Shown here: piece after piece, positions 24,771 through 33,394 of the stretch | How the letters are laid out: each line of letters starts with the position of its first letter | Numbering within the stretch: position 1 is the first letter of the stretch | NCBI GenBank assembly: GCA_022394775.1 | Contig: JAGFCB010000044.1 | Span: 16,214-80,213, forward strand | Direction of reading: 5' to 3' | DNA: 64,000 bases | DNA from: Candidatus Poribacteria bacterium | GTDB taxonomy: Bacteria > Poribacteria > WGA-4E > WGA-3G | Program-made: the position numbers and the translations under genes | The notes under the pieces: generated by a model | Seen by the model: the letters and a program-made list of their open reading frames with translations, nothing else | What the model was told of the DNA's origin: nothing | Databases searched by the model: none

Positions 24771-25688
24771 ATGGGAAATACAGACACCTTCCACATCCTC
24801 GCATTAGATGGCGGTGGCACGCGCGGCATGTACACCGCTCAACTCCTTGCCGAAATTGAGCGTGCCTTTGGGACGCGTATCAAAACCTGTTTCGATCTCA
24901 TTGCAGGCACAAGCACAGGGGCAATTATTGCTGGTGCTGCTGTCTCTGACATCCCTATGACTGATATCGTCGAACTTTTTGAGACCGAAACCCCGCATAT
25001 CTTCCGAAAACGGTGGTATCGTATCCCGTTGTTTCTCAGCAAATATCCAAGCGAACAACTCGCTCAAGTTATCGCCAAGCATATTCCGGCAACGCCTCTC
25101 GGTGAAATCCCAACGCCATTGATGATAACAAGTTCTGAGATCGCCAAAAGTGAAGTCCACATTTTTCGATCCAATTACGGAGGTCACGATTCGGAGATTG
25201 TCCCTAAAAATAAAAAGGTCTGTTTACGAGATGCTATTCTTGCCTCTTGTGCTGCGCCCACATTTTTTGCCCCAAAGTCCGTTGACAACCTCTTGTTAGC
25301 GGACGGCTGCTTATGGGCAAACAACCCTTCCACAATTGCCGCCACAGAGGCACTCTCGGTGTTTAGAAAAGAGGCGAGAGAGATTCGGATGCTCTCCATC
25401 GGCACAGGACATTCGACAAACATGTATCGGCAGCGACGCGGCTGGGGATTTATCACCGGATGGGGTGGTGCGAAACTAACCTCCTACGTGATGACGCTGC
25501 AAGCCCAAGCATCTGCCTATATAGCGAAACTGTTGCTAAAGGGTAATTATTTACGCATCAATCCAGAAATTGATCGCTGGGAGATAGATGCCCTTACACA
25601 GTTAGATACCCTCAAATCTCTCGCCGAGCACGATTTTGAAAGACACGCCACAGAAATTAGGACGTTTATTTCCGAAGCGTCTGCATAA
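24771..25688 (+). CDS. Patatin-like phospholipase
   Basis: A Ser-Asp dyad lipid acyl hydrolase acting on phospholipids or acylglycerols. From ATG 24771: oxyanion loop D13-G-G-G-T-R-G19, nucleophile S48 in GTSTG, and D178 in LLADGCLWANNPS. The C-terminal region has a short hydrophobic stretch, but no secretion signal. Patatins also serve as CBASS effectors, yet no cyclase gene lies nearby, so an ordinary phospholipase role is more likely. The start is supported by the promoter position; the Shine-Dalgarno is weak. Confidence 0.87.
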   Translation: MGNTDTFHILALDGGGTRGMYTAQLLAEIERAFGTRIKTCFDLIAGTSTGAIIAGAAVSDIPMTDIVELFETETPHIFRKRWYRIPLFLSKYPSEQLAQVIAKHIPATPLGEIPTPLMITSSEIAKSEVHIFRSNYGGHDSEIVPKNKKVCLRDAILASCAAPTFFAPKSVDNLLLADGCLWANNPSTIAATEALSVFRKEAREIRMLSIGTGHSTNMYRQRRGWGFITGWGGAKLTSYVMTLQAQASAYIAKLLLKGNYLRINPEIDRWEIDALTQLDTLKSLAEHDFERHATEIRTFISEASA

Positions 25689-25774
25689 AATACAACGGAG
25701 ACATCAAAGCGTGATTCTCATGCATTTTTAATTCCGCAATTTAGACACGCCAATATACTTTTTCCTAAAAAAGA

Positions 25775-25803
25775 TTGACTTTTTATCTTGTAAAATGTAC
25801 AAT
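25775..25803 (+). promoter_or_regulatory. Promoter of the small membrane protein gene
   Basis: TTGACT (25775-25780), 17 bases, TACAAT (25798-25803). Predicted start near 25810, giving a leader of roughly 155 nt. Confidence 0.65.
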
Positions 25804-25907
25804 GCAGGTGAGTGTGACAAATTTTTCCGTTTTGAGAAGTGAAGGTAATTTCTTGTTTCGTTAACGAGAGGCGAATAACCTCAAACTTCATCCATTCACA
25901 ATGCTAT

Positions 25908-25952
25908 CCCTTATTGCGTCTCGGGATAGGATTTAACTGGACCCAATAAGGG
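25908..25952 (+). promoter_or_regulatory. Leader hairpin next to the ribosome-binding site
   Basis: CCCTTATTG (25908-25916) pairs perfectly with CAATAAGGG (25944-25952). The AAGGAG ribosome-binding site begins 2 nt after the stem. Together with the long leader this could be a translational control structure. No known riboswitch class is recognised. Confidence 0.4.
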
Positions 25953-25967
25953 AAAGGAGAAATTTTC

Positions 25968-26396
25968 ATGGAAAGCCTCAAGCGATTCATAGGCGTTGTG
26001 CTTATCGTCATTGCGGCGATAGTCGCCATCCAGACAATAATCGAGCCACTTTACCACACCTCCACCCCTGATAGTCCGCACAGTTCCGTTTGGGACTATA
26101 TCAATCCACTTTCCGCTCTTTCGATAATACTGGGGTTAATATTCGGTTACATTCGCATGAGTCGCGTCGGATCGGATTCAAGCGTTCAAGAGTTCATAGC
26201 GGCGAACACACTATTCTACGGGTTCATTTTCACAGCCATAATTTTCTTCTGGAACTGGTTCGGTATCATGGAGGTCGCGTCAGACTTTACACCTGTCGGC
26301 ATGGACACCCGCAGTTTAGTGTGGATCCTCTTTGATGCCATACTTCCACTGTTGAACATTGCAATGGGTATCCACCTGCTGCGTGCCAGTGAATAG
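25968..26396 (+). CDS. Four-helix membrane protein of unknown function
   Basis: 142 residues with four hydrophobic segments, roughly 8-26, 48-62, 80-100 and 115-135. No enzymatic motif is visible. AAAGGAG is 9 nt before the ATG, and a consensus-like promoter and structured leader lie upstream. Conserved-looking charged positions are few, and it does not resemble a transporter family that I know. It is a single-gene transcript between the patatin and the aldolase. Confidence 0.7.
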   Translation: MESLKRFIGVVLIVIAAIVAIQTIIEPLYHTSTPDSPHSSVWDYINPLSALSIILGLIFGYIRMSRVGSDSSVQEFIAANTLFYGFIFTAIIFFWNWFGIMEVASDFTPVGMDTRSLVWILFDAILPLLNIAMGIHLLRASE

Positions 26397-26582
26397 GCAA
26401 CGAAGCCTATTTCAGCGTTAACATTCTTGTTCATAGTAAGGCGATCTATCAAACGGATATGCCATTACGGACCTAAAAGCGGAGTGCGCGCTGTCTAAGT
26501 GTGCACTTCACTTTTTTATAGACAATTTTCAAGATTCCTGATACTCTTTACGCCTAAGATAACACCCTCACAGGAGAGATTT

Positions 26583-27338
26583 ATGGAAATAAGACCCAAT
26601 CGCGTTAAAGAAAAATTAGCAAATGGCGATCTCGCATACATCATCTCGGGGTTGACGAATGCTGATGATATAGACATCTTCGGTCCAAATGGATTTGACG
26701 GTGTATGGTTGGAAGGCGAACACGGTGCTGTTGATGCGTCACGAATCGGCGATCTAACACGCGCCTGCGACCTCTGGGGCATGACTTCTATCACACGGGT
26801 CAATCGAAATGACCAAGGACTTATCTACCGCACGCTTGATTGTGGTTCGATGGGAATTGCTGTCCCGCACGTCAACACGAAAGCGGAAGCGCGAAACGTG
26901 GTAGACGGCACAAAGTTTGCACCCATCGGGCATCGCGGGATGTATACCAGCCGCCAAGGTTATGGCGTAGACAACTACTTTGATGTCGCCAATTCACAGA
27001 CACTCGTCATTGTCCTCATCGAAGATATTGTTGCTATAAACAATCTGGACGAGATTCTGACTGTCGATCACATTGACGTGTTTTTCGTCGCTCCATCAGA
27101 TTTAGCGACCTCTATGGGGCATATCGGGAACCTGACGCACCCAGATGTCCAGAATACGATAGATACAGCACTCGCGCGCATCCAAGCAGCGGGACGGGTT
27201 GCTGGCACTTTGACGCTTGATGCCATGGTTGAGAAATATGTCAAGGCTGGTGTGCGGTTCTTAATGACAGGCGTTGGCGGGTGGATTACGTCCGGTGCTG
27301 CGGCGTATAAAGAACGCGCGGAAGGCGCGAAACCCTAA
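26583..27338 (+). CDS. HpcH/HpaI-type class II aldolase
   Basis: A metal-dependent aldolase of the 4-hydroxy-2-oxoheptanedioate / 2-dehydro-3-deoxyglucarate aldolase family, cleaving 2-oxo-3-deoxy acids to pyruvate and an aldehyde. Motifs: FDGVWLEGEHGAVD (usual form has DTEHG), a basic TRVNRNDQ, GSMGIAVPHVNTKAEA, and DVFFVAPSDLATSMGHIG. 251 residues from ATG 26583, chosen for AGGAGAG 6 nt upstream; an earlier GTG lacks one. The gene convergent to it encodes L-fuconate dehydratase, whose product class (2-keto-3-deoxy acid) is what such aldolases use, so the two may share a pathway. Confidence 0.85.
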   Translation: MEIRPNRVKEKLANGDLAYIISGLTNADDIDIFGPNGFDGVWLEGEHGAVDASRIGDLTRACDLWGMTSITRVNRNDQGLIYRTLDCGSMGIAVPHVNTKAEARNVVDGTKFAPIGHRGMYTSRQGYGVDNYFDVANSQTLVIVLIEDIVAINNLDEILTVDHIDVFFVAPSDLATSMGHIGNLTHPDVQNTIDTALARIQAAGRVAGTLTLDAMVEKYVKAGVRFLMTGVGGWITSGAAAYKERAEGAKP

Positions 27339-27375
27339 CAGATCTGACTTTGACGGTGTTTTCTTTTCATCATTC

Positions 27376-27408
27376 GCGCGGTTTTTTAACCGCGCATTTT
27401 TATTTTTT
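27376..27408. terminator. Intrinsic terminator between convergent genes
   Basis: GCGCGGTT (27376-27383) and AACCGCGC (27388-27395) form a stem with a 4-nt T loop, followed by ATTTTTATTTTTT. It ends the aldolase transcript and could serve the minus-strand dehydratase gene as well. Confidence 0.8.
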
Positions 27409-27416
27409 AAAGACAG

Positions 27417-28751
27417 TTAAGCCAAAAAAGTGATGCCGCCAGATGCCTCTCTACCTTGCCAGACTGAACCTGTCGGATAGGTGTGCTTTTCAACGAAGTC
27501 TGGATACATCTCAAGTCCCCAGCCCGGCACCGTTGGTGTAACGTAGGCACCATTGTGGACTTGGATGGGATGCAGGAAAACCTCTTCTTGCAAGAAGTTT
27601 AGATACTCAACTACCTGTGTATCCGAGCGCGCGGCGACACAAATTTGATCCCAGATGGCGTAGTGTTGAATCATGTTGCACAAACCGATGCCGCCACCAT
27701 GCGGACAAACTGGAATATTATACTTCGCTGCCATTAAGATAACCGCCAATACATCATTGACACCGCCTAACCGCGTCGCATCAATCTGACAATACTGAAT
27801 TGCACCACTTGTGATTAATTGTTTGAAAATAACAGGGGACGGCACTTGTTCCCCCGTAGCAACACCGATGCCGTACTTCTCCAAAGCACGCGATATTTTT
27901 ACGAAGCCGAGCACATCATCACGCGCTGTCGGTTCTTCAATCCATGTCGGTTTGAATGCTGCTAACGCCTTCATATAGGCGATCGCCTCATCAACACCCC
28001 AGATTTGGTTTGCATCTAACATCAAAAGCGCGTCTGGCCCGATTGCCTCGCGAATAAAGGCGAGTCGTTTTTTATCAAATTCCAGATCCTGTCCGACCTT
28101 CATTTTGAAGCAGTTGAGTCCGGCTGCTTTCACTTGATTCACGGTCTCAATAATCTGTTCATCCGTCAAACCGAGCCATCCTGCTGTGGAATACGCCTTC
28201 GGTCCCTGTTGACGGAGTTTCTGTTCACGGGTTTCTCGGCTGTCCCAATGTGTATGGAGAATCTCTGCGGCTTCGTCAGGTGTCAGCGCGTCTCTTAAAT
28301 ACCGCCAATCGATGGATTGCACAATTTTCTCTGGCGGCAAATCGACCAGTAGTTTCCAGAGCGGTTTATCAACTAATTTTGCCCACACATCCCACATCGC
28401 ATTGACAATACTCCCGATCGCCATCCGGTTCACACCGTCTGCGAGCCAACGTAGTTGGTGATGGTCTACGAGGAGTTTGTGAAACGCCCCGGGATCATCA
28501 GCGAAGGTGTCCATTTCCATTCCAACCACGAGTTGCGCAAGGTCTTCAACACCGTAGGCGATCCAATCGTTCCCGGCACCGGCAGTAAAAGCGACAGAAA
28601 TACCTTGATGTCCGGTGTCTGTTTCTATTGTTGTTAGCACTGCGGAATAGTTAGGTTTCTTATGGAACGGATCGGAACCGAGTAGCGTATCCGATGTAGG
28701 CACCCGCAAATCGACAACGTTAACTTTTTGAATTTTGCCCGATATTTTCAT
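27417..28751 (-). CDS. L-fuconate dehydratase (enolase superfamily)
   Basis: Dehydrates L-fuconate to 2-keto-3-deoxy-L-fuconate in non-phosphorylative fucose breakdown. Active-site residues sit almost at the positions recalled for the characterised Xanthomonas enzyme: K216-M-K218 (FKMKVG), metal ligands D246, E272 and E301, and H351 in CPHGGGIGL. YSTAGWLGLTDEQI is a further family mark. 444 residues, complete, related to human ENOSF1. AAGGAG precedes the ATG. It is divergent from the cobalamin adenosyltransferase gene with only 44 nt between starts. Other acid-sugar dehydratase activity is possible. Confidence 0.87.
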   Translation of the reverse strand: MKISGKIQKVNVVDLRVPTSDTLLGSDPFHKKPNYSAVLTTIETDTGHQGISVAFTAGAGNDWIAYGVEDLAQLVVGMEMDTFADDPGAFHKLLVDHHQLRWLADGVNRMAIGSIVNAMWDVWAKLVDKPLWKLLVDLPPEKIVQSIDWRYLRDALTPDEAAEILHTHWDSRETREQKLRQQGPKAYSTAGWLGLTDEQIIETVNQVKAAGLNCFKMKVGQDLEFDKKRLAFIREAIGPDALLMLDANQIWGVDEAIAYMKALAAFKPTWIEEPTARDDVLGFVKISRALEKYGIGVATGEQVPSPVIFKQLITSGAIQYCQIDATRLGGVNDVLAVILMAAKYNIPVCPHGGGIGLCNMIQHYAIWDQICVAARSDTQVVEYLNFLQEEVFLHPIQVHNGAYVTPTVPGWGLEMYPDFVEKHTYPTGSVWQGREASGGITFLA

Positions 28752-28758
28752 ACTTAAC

Positions 28759-28787
28759 TTGACTCCTTTTTCCCCAAAGTATATAAT
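28759..28787 (+). promoter_or_regulatory. Promoter giving an apparently leaderless transcript
   Basis: TTGACT (28759-28764), 17 bases, TATAAT (28782-28787). The ATG of the adenosyltransferase gene begins at 28796, 9 nt after the -10 box, where transcription itself should begin. Confidence 0.75.
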
Positions 28788-28795
28788 GGATTGCT

Positions 28796-29338
28796 ATGAA
28801 AATCTACACTAAATTTGGTGATACTGGCGAAACCGCGCTGTACGGTGGGACAAAAGTCGGAAAAGATGCAGCCCAAATTGAGGCGATCGGGACTGTCGAT
28901 GAACTCAACGCTTACATCGGCTATGCACAAACACTCATCGATGATACAGACCTCTCCGACTTGATGGCGCAGATCCAAAACCACCTCTTCGCGGTGGGAG
29001 CAGATTTGGCAACGCCTGCGACACACACGAAAGCCGCCGATTTTCGTATACCAGCGGATTTCACAACAGTGATGGAAACCGCGATAGACACACTTTCTGA
29101 GGAATTTCCGCCACTGACGAACTTTATTCTCCCCGGTGGATGCGCTGCGGGTGCTATTTTACATATTGCGCGCGTCGTATGTCGCCGAAGTGAACGACGT
29201 GTTGTTCATCTTGCCCATGAAACGGAAGTCAATCCGGAAATAATCCGAAGTTTAAACAGGCTTTCGGATCTCCTGTTTGTTATGGCTCGCACAACGAATT
29301 TCCGCGCACAAGTTCCTGAGCCGATTTGGGAGTCGTAA
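28796..29338 (+). CDS. Cob(I)alamin adenosyltransferase, PduO type
   Basis: Transfers the adenosyl group of ATP to cob(I)alamin to make coenzyme B12. Family marks: KIYTKFGDTGETALYGGTKV with the ATP-binding TKxGDxGxT pattern, EAIGTVDELNAYIGYA, and the C-terminal ARVVCRRSERRVVHLA with the conserved arginines. 180 residues, normal length for PduO-type enzymes, probably a trimer. There is no Shine-Dalgarno, in line with the promoter placing the transcript start at the ATG. Single gene. Confidence 0.9.
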   Translation: MKIYTKFGDTGETALYGGTKVGKDAAQIEAIGTVDELNAYIGYAQTLIDDTDLSDLMAQIQNHLFAVGADLATPATHTKAADFRIPADFTTVMETAIDTLSEEFPPLTNFILPGGCAAGAILHIARVVCRRSERRVVHLAHETEVNPEIIRSLNRLSDLLFVMARTTNFRAQVPEPIWES

Positions 29339-29431
29339 CCAAGTTAAAGAAAAAGAGTTATATTGTATTGCGTAATATGTTAGGATAAAAAACACCTACG
29401 CTGTATTACTTTATTTACCAAAGGAGACAGA

Positions 29432-30205
29432 ATGATGAATTTGAAATTAGCAAATATATTTTTAATAACTGCCATCACACTCATTGCATTCACTGGTTGT
29501 GGCAGATCACAAGATCCCCTTTTAGGTGCGGTGTCACCAGCAGAGGCTACCATGGATGAGATGACTATGGTTGACATGGAAAATGGTCCAGTGAGTTTAG
29601 TGTGGTTAGTTGACTACCCAGAAGGGGCAAAGGATGTGTATCTTACGTGGATTGCCTCTATTGCATCAACGTTACAAGCCCCGGATGAGGTCAAGCGGAT
29701 AAGATCTTACGACAATGTTGAGGATGTCAGTCCGCACCGGTTTGTCGAGTTTGAATTTGACAGTTTTCTTGATGCGGCGGCATATATGAATCGTCCAGAG
29801 ATCGCTGCCGTTTTTGAAGATCTTCCCAACCACGCAACCAAAGTGAGCGCGCATACGTTTATTGAGCGTTCTGACTACGCAAAAACCGAGAAACAGGACT
29901 GGCCGATTAAAGGGATTATCTTTATTGAATATCCCTTAGGCGGTAAAGCAGCATATCTTGAGTGGGTTGACTCCATTTCCTCAGCCCTCGTAGGCCCCCC
30001 TCAGTTGAAAGGAGTAGCCTCTTACGACAACTATAATGGTGAATCTCCACATCGGCTCGTTACGATGGAGTTTGAGACCCAGGAGGATGTCACCGCTTAT
30101 GAGGCATTGGAAGAGATAATGGCGATTGAGGCTGAACTTGATGTCCGTGCAGCCAGTTGGGTCTTACATACATTTGAGTTACGCTCAGATTACATCAACG
30201 AATAA
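29432..30205 (+). CDS. Lipoprotein with two repeated ~90-residue domains
   Basis: A 257-residue exported lipoprotein (signal IFLITAITLIAFTGC). It has two homologous halves. Half 1 (about 55-148) contains WLVDYPEGAKDVYLTWIASI, SYDNVEDVSPHRFVEFEFD and HTFIERSDYA; half 2 (about 160-255) contains FIEYPLGGKAAYLEWVDSIS, SYDNYNGESPHRLVTMEFE and HTFELRSDYI. The pattern suggests a dimeric alpha-beta-barrel-like fold made within one chain. Ligand and activity unknown. AAAGGAG precedes the ATG and an intrinsic terminator follows at 30233. Confidence 0.75.
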   Translation: MMNLKLANIFLITAITLIAFTGCGRSQDPLLGAVSPAEATMDEMTMVDMENGPVSLVWLVDYPEGAKDVYLTWIASIASTLQAPDEVKRIRSYDNVEDVSPHRFVEFEFDSFLDAAAYMNRPEIAAVFEDLPNHATKVSAHTFIERSDYAKTEKQDWPIKGIIFIEYPLGGKAAYLEWVDSISSALVGPPQLKGVASYDNYNGESPHRLVTMEFETQEDVTAYEALEEIMAIEAELDVRAASWVLHTFELRSDYINE

Positions 30206-30232
30206 TGCCTCTCGGTTTGTTTTCTTGTTGCA

Positions 30233-30263
30233 GGCGCGCTTTTCGAGCGCGCCTCTCTTTTTT
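30233..30263 (+). terminator. Intrinsic terminator after the repeat lipoprotein
   Basis: GGCGCGCT (30233-30240), loop TTTCG, AGCGCGCC (30246-30253), then TCTCTTTTTT. Confidence 0.85.
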
Positions 30264-30272
30264 ACTCGCACC

Positions 30273-32297
30273 TCACTCCATCGCTTTCGCAACCGCGACA
30301 AGATCAAGGACATTAACAACCCCATCATCGTTAACATCTGCCGCATTTCCATCTCCAATCTGCCCGATACGGTTAGCAACGAAACTTAAATCGTCAATAT
30401 TGACGCTGCCATCACCGTTGACATCCTCAGGCAGTTCAGGCTGAATTTCCCATAAAAGAATCGTGCCCTCTTCCCCACCACTGGCGAGCGTGCGACCATC
30501 TGGCGAAAACGCAACCGAATTAACCTCATATTCGTGTCCTGTAAGGATCCCTTGATCTTGAGCTGTGTGTGCGTCCCACAACCGAACAGTCCCGTCGCCA
30601 CCACCGCTGGCAAGTGTTGCCCCATCCGACGTAAATGCAACCGAAGTTACACCCTCTGTATGTCCGGTAAGGGTTTTCTTCAGTATACCGGTTTCTGGAT
30701 CCCACAATCGAATAGTGTCATCCCAACTCCCGCTGGCGAGTGTCCTGCCATCTGGCGAAAATGCTAAGGTAGCAATGGGTTCCTGATGTCCATCGAGAGT
30801 TGTTTTGAGTTGTGCCGTAGAAACGTTCCACAACAAAATAGAACCTTCCCTACCTGCACTTGCGAGCGTTTTTCCATCCGGCGAAAAAACAATGCTATTA
30901 AAACTATCGCGATGGGTGTCAAGCATAGCGCGATTTTGGAGCACCTCACGATCATGAATCGTGGATGCATCCCATAACCGAATTGTCCCGTCAAACCTTC
31001 CACTTGCAAACGTCTCTCCATCAGGTGAAAATGCAATAGCCCCGTACCAATTGTAATGCAACGCCCGAAGTTTCCGTGTGGGTATACCCCATACCAACAC
31101 CGCCTCTGAACTCCCGCTGACGATTGTTTGTCCATCTGGCGAAAATGCAAGACCCCAGACCCAAAACGCATTGGCTTCAAGCTTGACGTGAGACTGTCGC
31201 GTATCCATATTCCACAATTGAATTGTGTGTTCTGAACTTCCACTCGCGAGGGTTTCTCCATCCGGCGAAAACGCAATGACACCCACCGAACCCAGGTATC
31301 CTTGGAGTGTTTTCTGATTCTCACCTGTCTCCAGGTCCCTCACCAGAAGCGTACCGTTGTTGCTCCCACTGATCAGTGTTTTCCCATCCGGTGAGAATGC
31401 CATCGCATTAACACGCCCTGTATGTTCTGTAAAAGTTGCGAAGGGTTCGCCCGTTTGTGCATTCCACAATTCAATTGGATAGTTCGGCCAGCCACTGCTA
31501 CTGGCAAGCATTCTCCCGTCTGGCGAAAACGCAATAGCATCTATTGATTCTGCAGTTCTGAAGGTCCGTAGGAATTGACCTGTGTCTGTTTCCCGCAACT
31601 CGATCTTCCGAATGTTCCTGTACTCCACAGCAAGTACTTTTCCATCTGATGAGAATACAACATCTGCATATTTGTTCAGTTTTACATCTAAAGGCTCATG
31701 TTGTTCCGTCAGCACATCCCAGACTCGTATCGTTCCATCCCGGCTTGCACTCCCTAATTTGCTCCCATCTCCGACAAACGCAATAGCCTTTACTGAGCCG
31801 GTGTGTCCTCTAAGGACAGTTTGCTGCACACCGGTTTCTGCATCCCACAATAGGATTTCATTAGCATTTGCGATCGCAAGCGTTTTTCCATCCGGTGAGA
31901 ACGCAATAGCGTTAACATCGTTCACATATCCTGTCAGCGTCCTCCGGAGTTGTCCGGTGTAGACGTCCCACACTTGAATAGGATCATTCCAGCTCGCACT
32001 TGCGAGTGTCTTTCCATCTGTAGAAAACGCTACCGCAGAAGCCTCCCATGTATGACCCGTAAGCAAGGCAGTTTCTTTATAGGTGTGTGCATTGTAAAGC
32101 CAAATTCCGATAGTACTCACTACAGCGAAATGCGTACCATCCGGTGCATACTTGATGTCAATTATACTGCCTTTACCGAGCCGTGCTACCGCACCATCAG
32201 GCAAGTGCCATTGCGAAGTATTCTGCCCGAAAGTGATTGGTAACATGAATATGGAAAGCAATAGCAAAGCGAAAATAAGAGAGACTCGTTTTTTCAT
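30273..32297 (-). CDS. Secreted 14-repeat WD40 protein with C-terminal dockerin
   Basis: An exported protein of 674 residues: signal peptide (VSLIFALLLLSIFMLPITFG), then 14 WD40 units identified by the recurring FSPDGKTLASGS...IRLWDxxTG pattern, enough for two seven-bladed propellers. A type I dockerin (about the last 50 residues) has two calcium loops, DVNGDGSVNIDD and DVNDDGVVNVLD. WD40 propellers bind partners; dockerins bind cohesins or, in this phylum, may act as a surface-attachment module. No cohesin is seen in this window. AGGAGG precedes ATG 32297; an earlier TTG overlaps the Shine-Dalgarno and is rejected. Confidence 0.9.
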   Translation of the reverse strand: MKKRVSLIFALLLLSIFMLPITFGQNTSQWHLPDGAVARLGKGSIIDIKYAPDGTHFAVVSTIGIWLYNAHTYKETALLTGHTWEASAVAFSTDGKTLASASWNDPIQVWDVYTGQLRRTLTGYVNDVNAIAFSPDGKTLAIANANEILLWDAETGVQQTVLRGHTGSVKAIAFVGDGSKLGSASRDGTIRVWDVLTEQHEPLDVKLNKYADVVFSSDGKVLAVEYRNIRKIELRETDTGQFLRTFRTAESIDAIAFSPDGRMLASSSGWPNYPIELWNAQTGEPFATFTEHTGRVNAMAFSPDGKTLISGSNNGTLLVRDLETGENQKTLQGYLGSVGVIAFSPDGETLASGSSEHTIQLWNMDTRQSHVKLEANAFWVWGLAFSPDGQTIVSGSSEAVLVWGIPTRKLRALHYNWYGAIAFSPDGETFASGRFDGTIRLWDASTIHDREVLQNRAMLDTHRDSFNSIVFSPDGKTLASAGREGSILLWNVSTAQLKTTLDGHQEPIATLAFSPDGRTLASGSWDDTIRLWDPETGILKKTLTGHTEGVTSVAFTSDGATLASGGGDGTVRLWDAHTAQDQGILTGHEYEVNSVAFSPDGRTLASGGEEGTILLWEIQPELPEDVNGDGSVNIDDLSFVANRIGQIGDGNAADVNDDGVVNVLDLVAVAKAME

Positions 32298-32480
32298 AAG
32301 TCGGATGCCTCCTTTCAAGCGATAGACGCTTGCTATGATTTAGCAACTTATATGCCAACAGCTGAACCGCTAAATATACCGCTATTTCCGGTTCTAACAC
32401 AAATAATCTGCACAAAAATGGGCAGATCTGTATTCACGTTGCACAATATAGGGCATCACATGTCACAAACGCAAATTTAT

Positions 32481-32509
32481 TTGACAAAGTCCAACCAATA
32501 TGATAAATT
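32481..32509 (+). promoter_or_regulatory. Promoter of the PhyH gene at 32579
   Basis: TTGACA (32481-32486), 17 bases, TAAATT (32504-32509). It likely drives 32579 onward through the LDH2-type and HAD genes. Confidence 0.5.
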
Positions 32510-32578
32510 GACTATCAACGACTATTGAGACTATTTCACAGTTAAATTTGAACCTGTAGATAATAGGAGAGTCAACGC

Positions 32579-33364
32579 ATGAGCGATCTACAGTTACAAC
32601 AGTACCTCTTCGACGTTCAAGGTTACCTCGTCATTGAAAATGTCCTGAGTCCAGATGAACTCGCAGCACTGAATCAACGAATTGACGATCAACAGCTCCC
32701 GACACCCGGAAAAGTCCAAAGATTTGGGAGCGCGCCGGACGGCTCTGGTTTCCTGCAGTGGGGGAAACCGTTTTGCAATCTACTCGACCATCCTAAGATT
32801 ATGTCGATACTTCAATTCCGGTTAGGCGACTGCTTCCGACTTGACAGGATTTACGGCATGTATATGGAGGAAGGCATGCCGCGAGGCGGATTGCACGCCG
32901 ATTACGGTGCCACATCCCCAACGGCGAAAGCAAGCCCTGGAGAATATTACCCTTTCCGAGACAACGAGATTCACAACGGATTTGTCGTCGTGACATGGAA
33001 CCTCGCCGATACCGGACCGGAACACGGCGGGTTCTGTTGCATTCCGGGTAGCCATAAAGGCAATTTCAAGCTGCCACAACAAATAGCTGCAGCGCCTGAA
33101 GACTCACCTTGTGTCATCATTCCGGATGCGCCTGCGGGGTCGGCAATCCTATTTACTGAAGCGTTGACGCACGGCACCGCGGCGTGGAACGGTAAGCACC
33201 AGCGTCGATCACTGCTCTACAAATATTGCGTCTCACACATCGCGTGGACCTCGCGACGCGTGGCACCACCGGAGGATATAGAACTAACAGAGCGTCAAAA
33301 GATCCTCTTCCGCGAACCTGCCGATCCGTACCGCCACTTCCCATCGCTGTTTGATGCAGCGTAG
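32579..33364 (+). CDS. Phytanoyl-CoA dioxygenase (PhyH) family protein
   Basis: Fourth PhyH-type oxygenase. Iron ligands H106-A-D108 (GGLHADYGAT) and H198 (EALTHGTAAW), with arginines 209/210 after it in HQRRSLLYKY. EHGGFCCIPGSHKGNF is the strongly conserved middle stretch of this family. 261 residues, cytosolic. AGGAGAG precedes the ATG. It is followed after 30 nt by an LDH2-type dehydrogenase and may form an operon with it. The substrate cannot be read. Confidence 0.87.
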   Translation: MSDLQLQQYLFDVQGYLVIENVLSPDELAALNQRIDDQQLPTPGKVQRFGSAPDGSGFLQWGKPFCNLLDHPKIMSILQFRLGDCFRLDRIYGMYMEEGMPRGGLHADYGATSPTAKASPGEYYPFRDNEIHNGFVVVTWNLADTGPEHGGFCCIPGSHKGNFKLPQQIAAAPEDSPCVIIPDAPAGSAILFTEALTHGTAAWNGKHQRRSLLYKYCVSHIAWTSRRVAPPEDIELTERQKILFREPADPYRHFPSLFDAA

Positions 33365-33394
33365 CAGAAAATAGAGGTAGACACGAACCGAGAT

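Noticed and set aside
24771..25688. Patatin as effector of a CBASS defence system
   Set aside because: No cyclase, Cap2/Cap3 or related gene adjacent; neighbours are metabolic.
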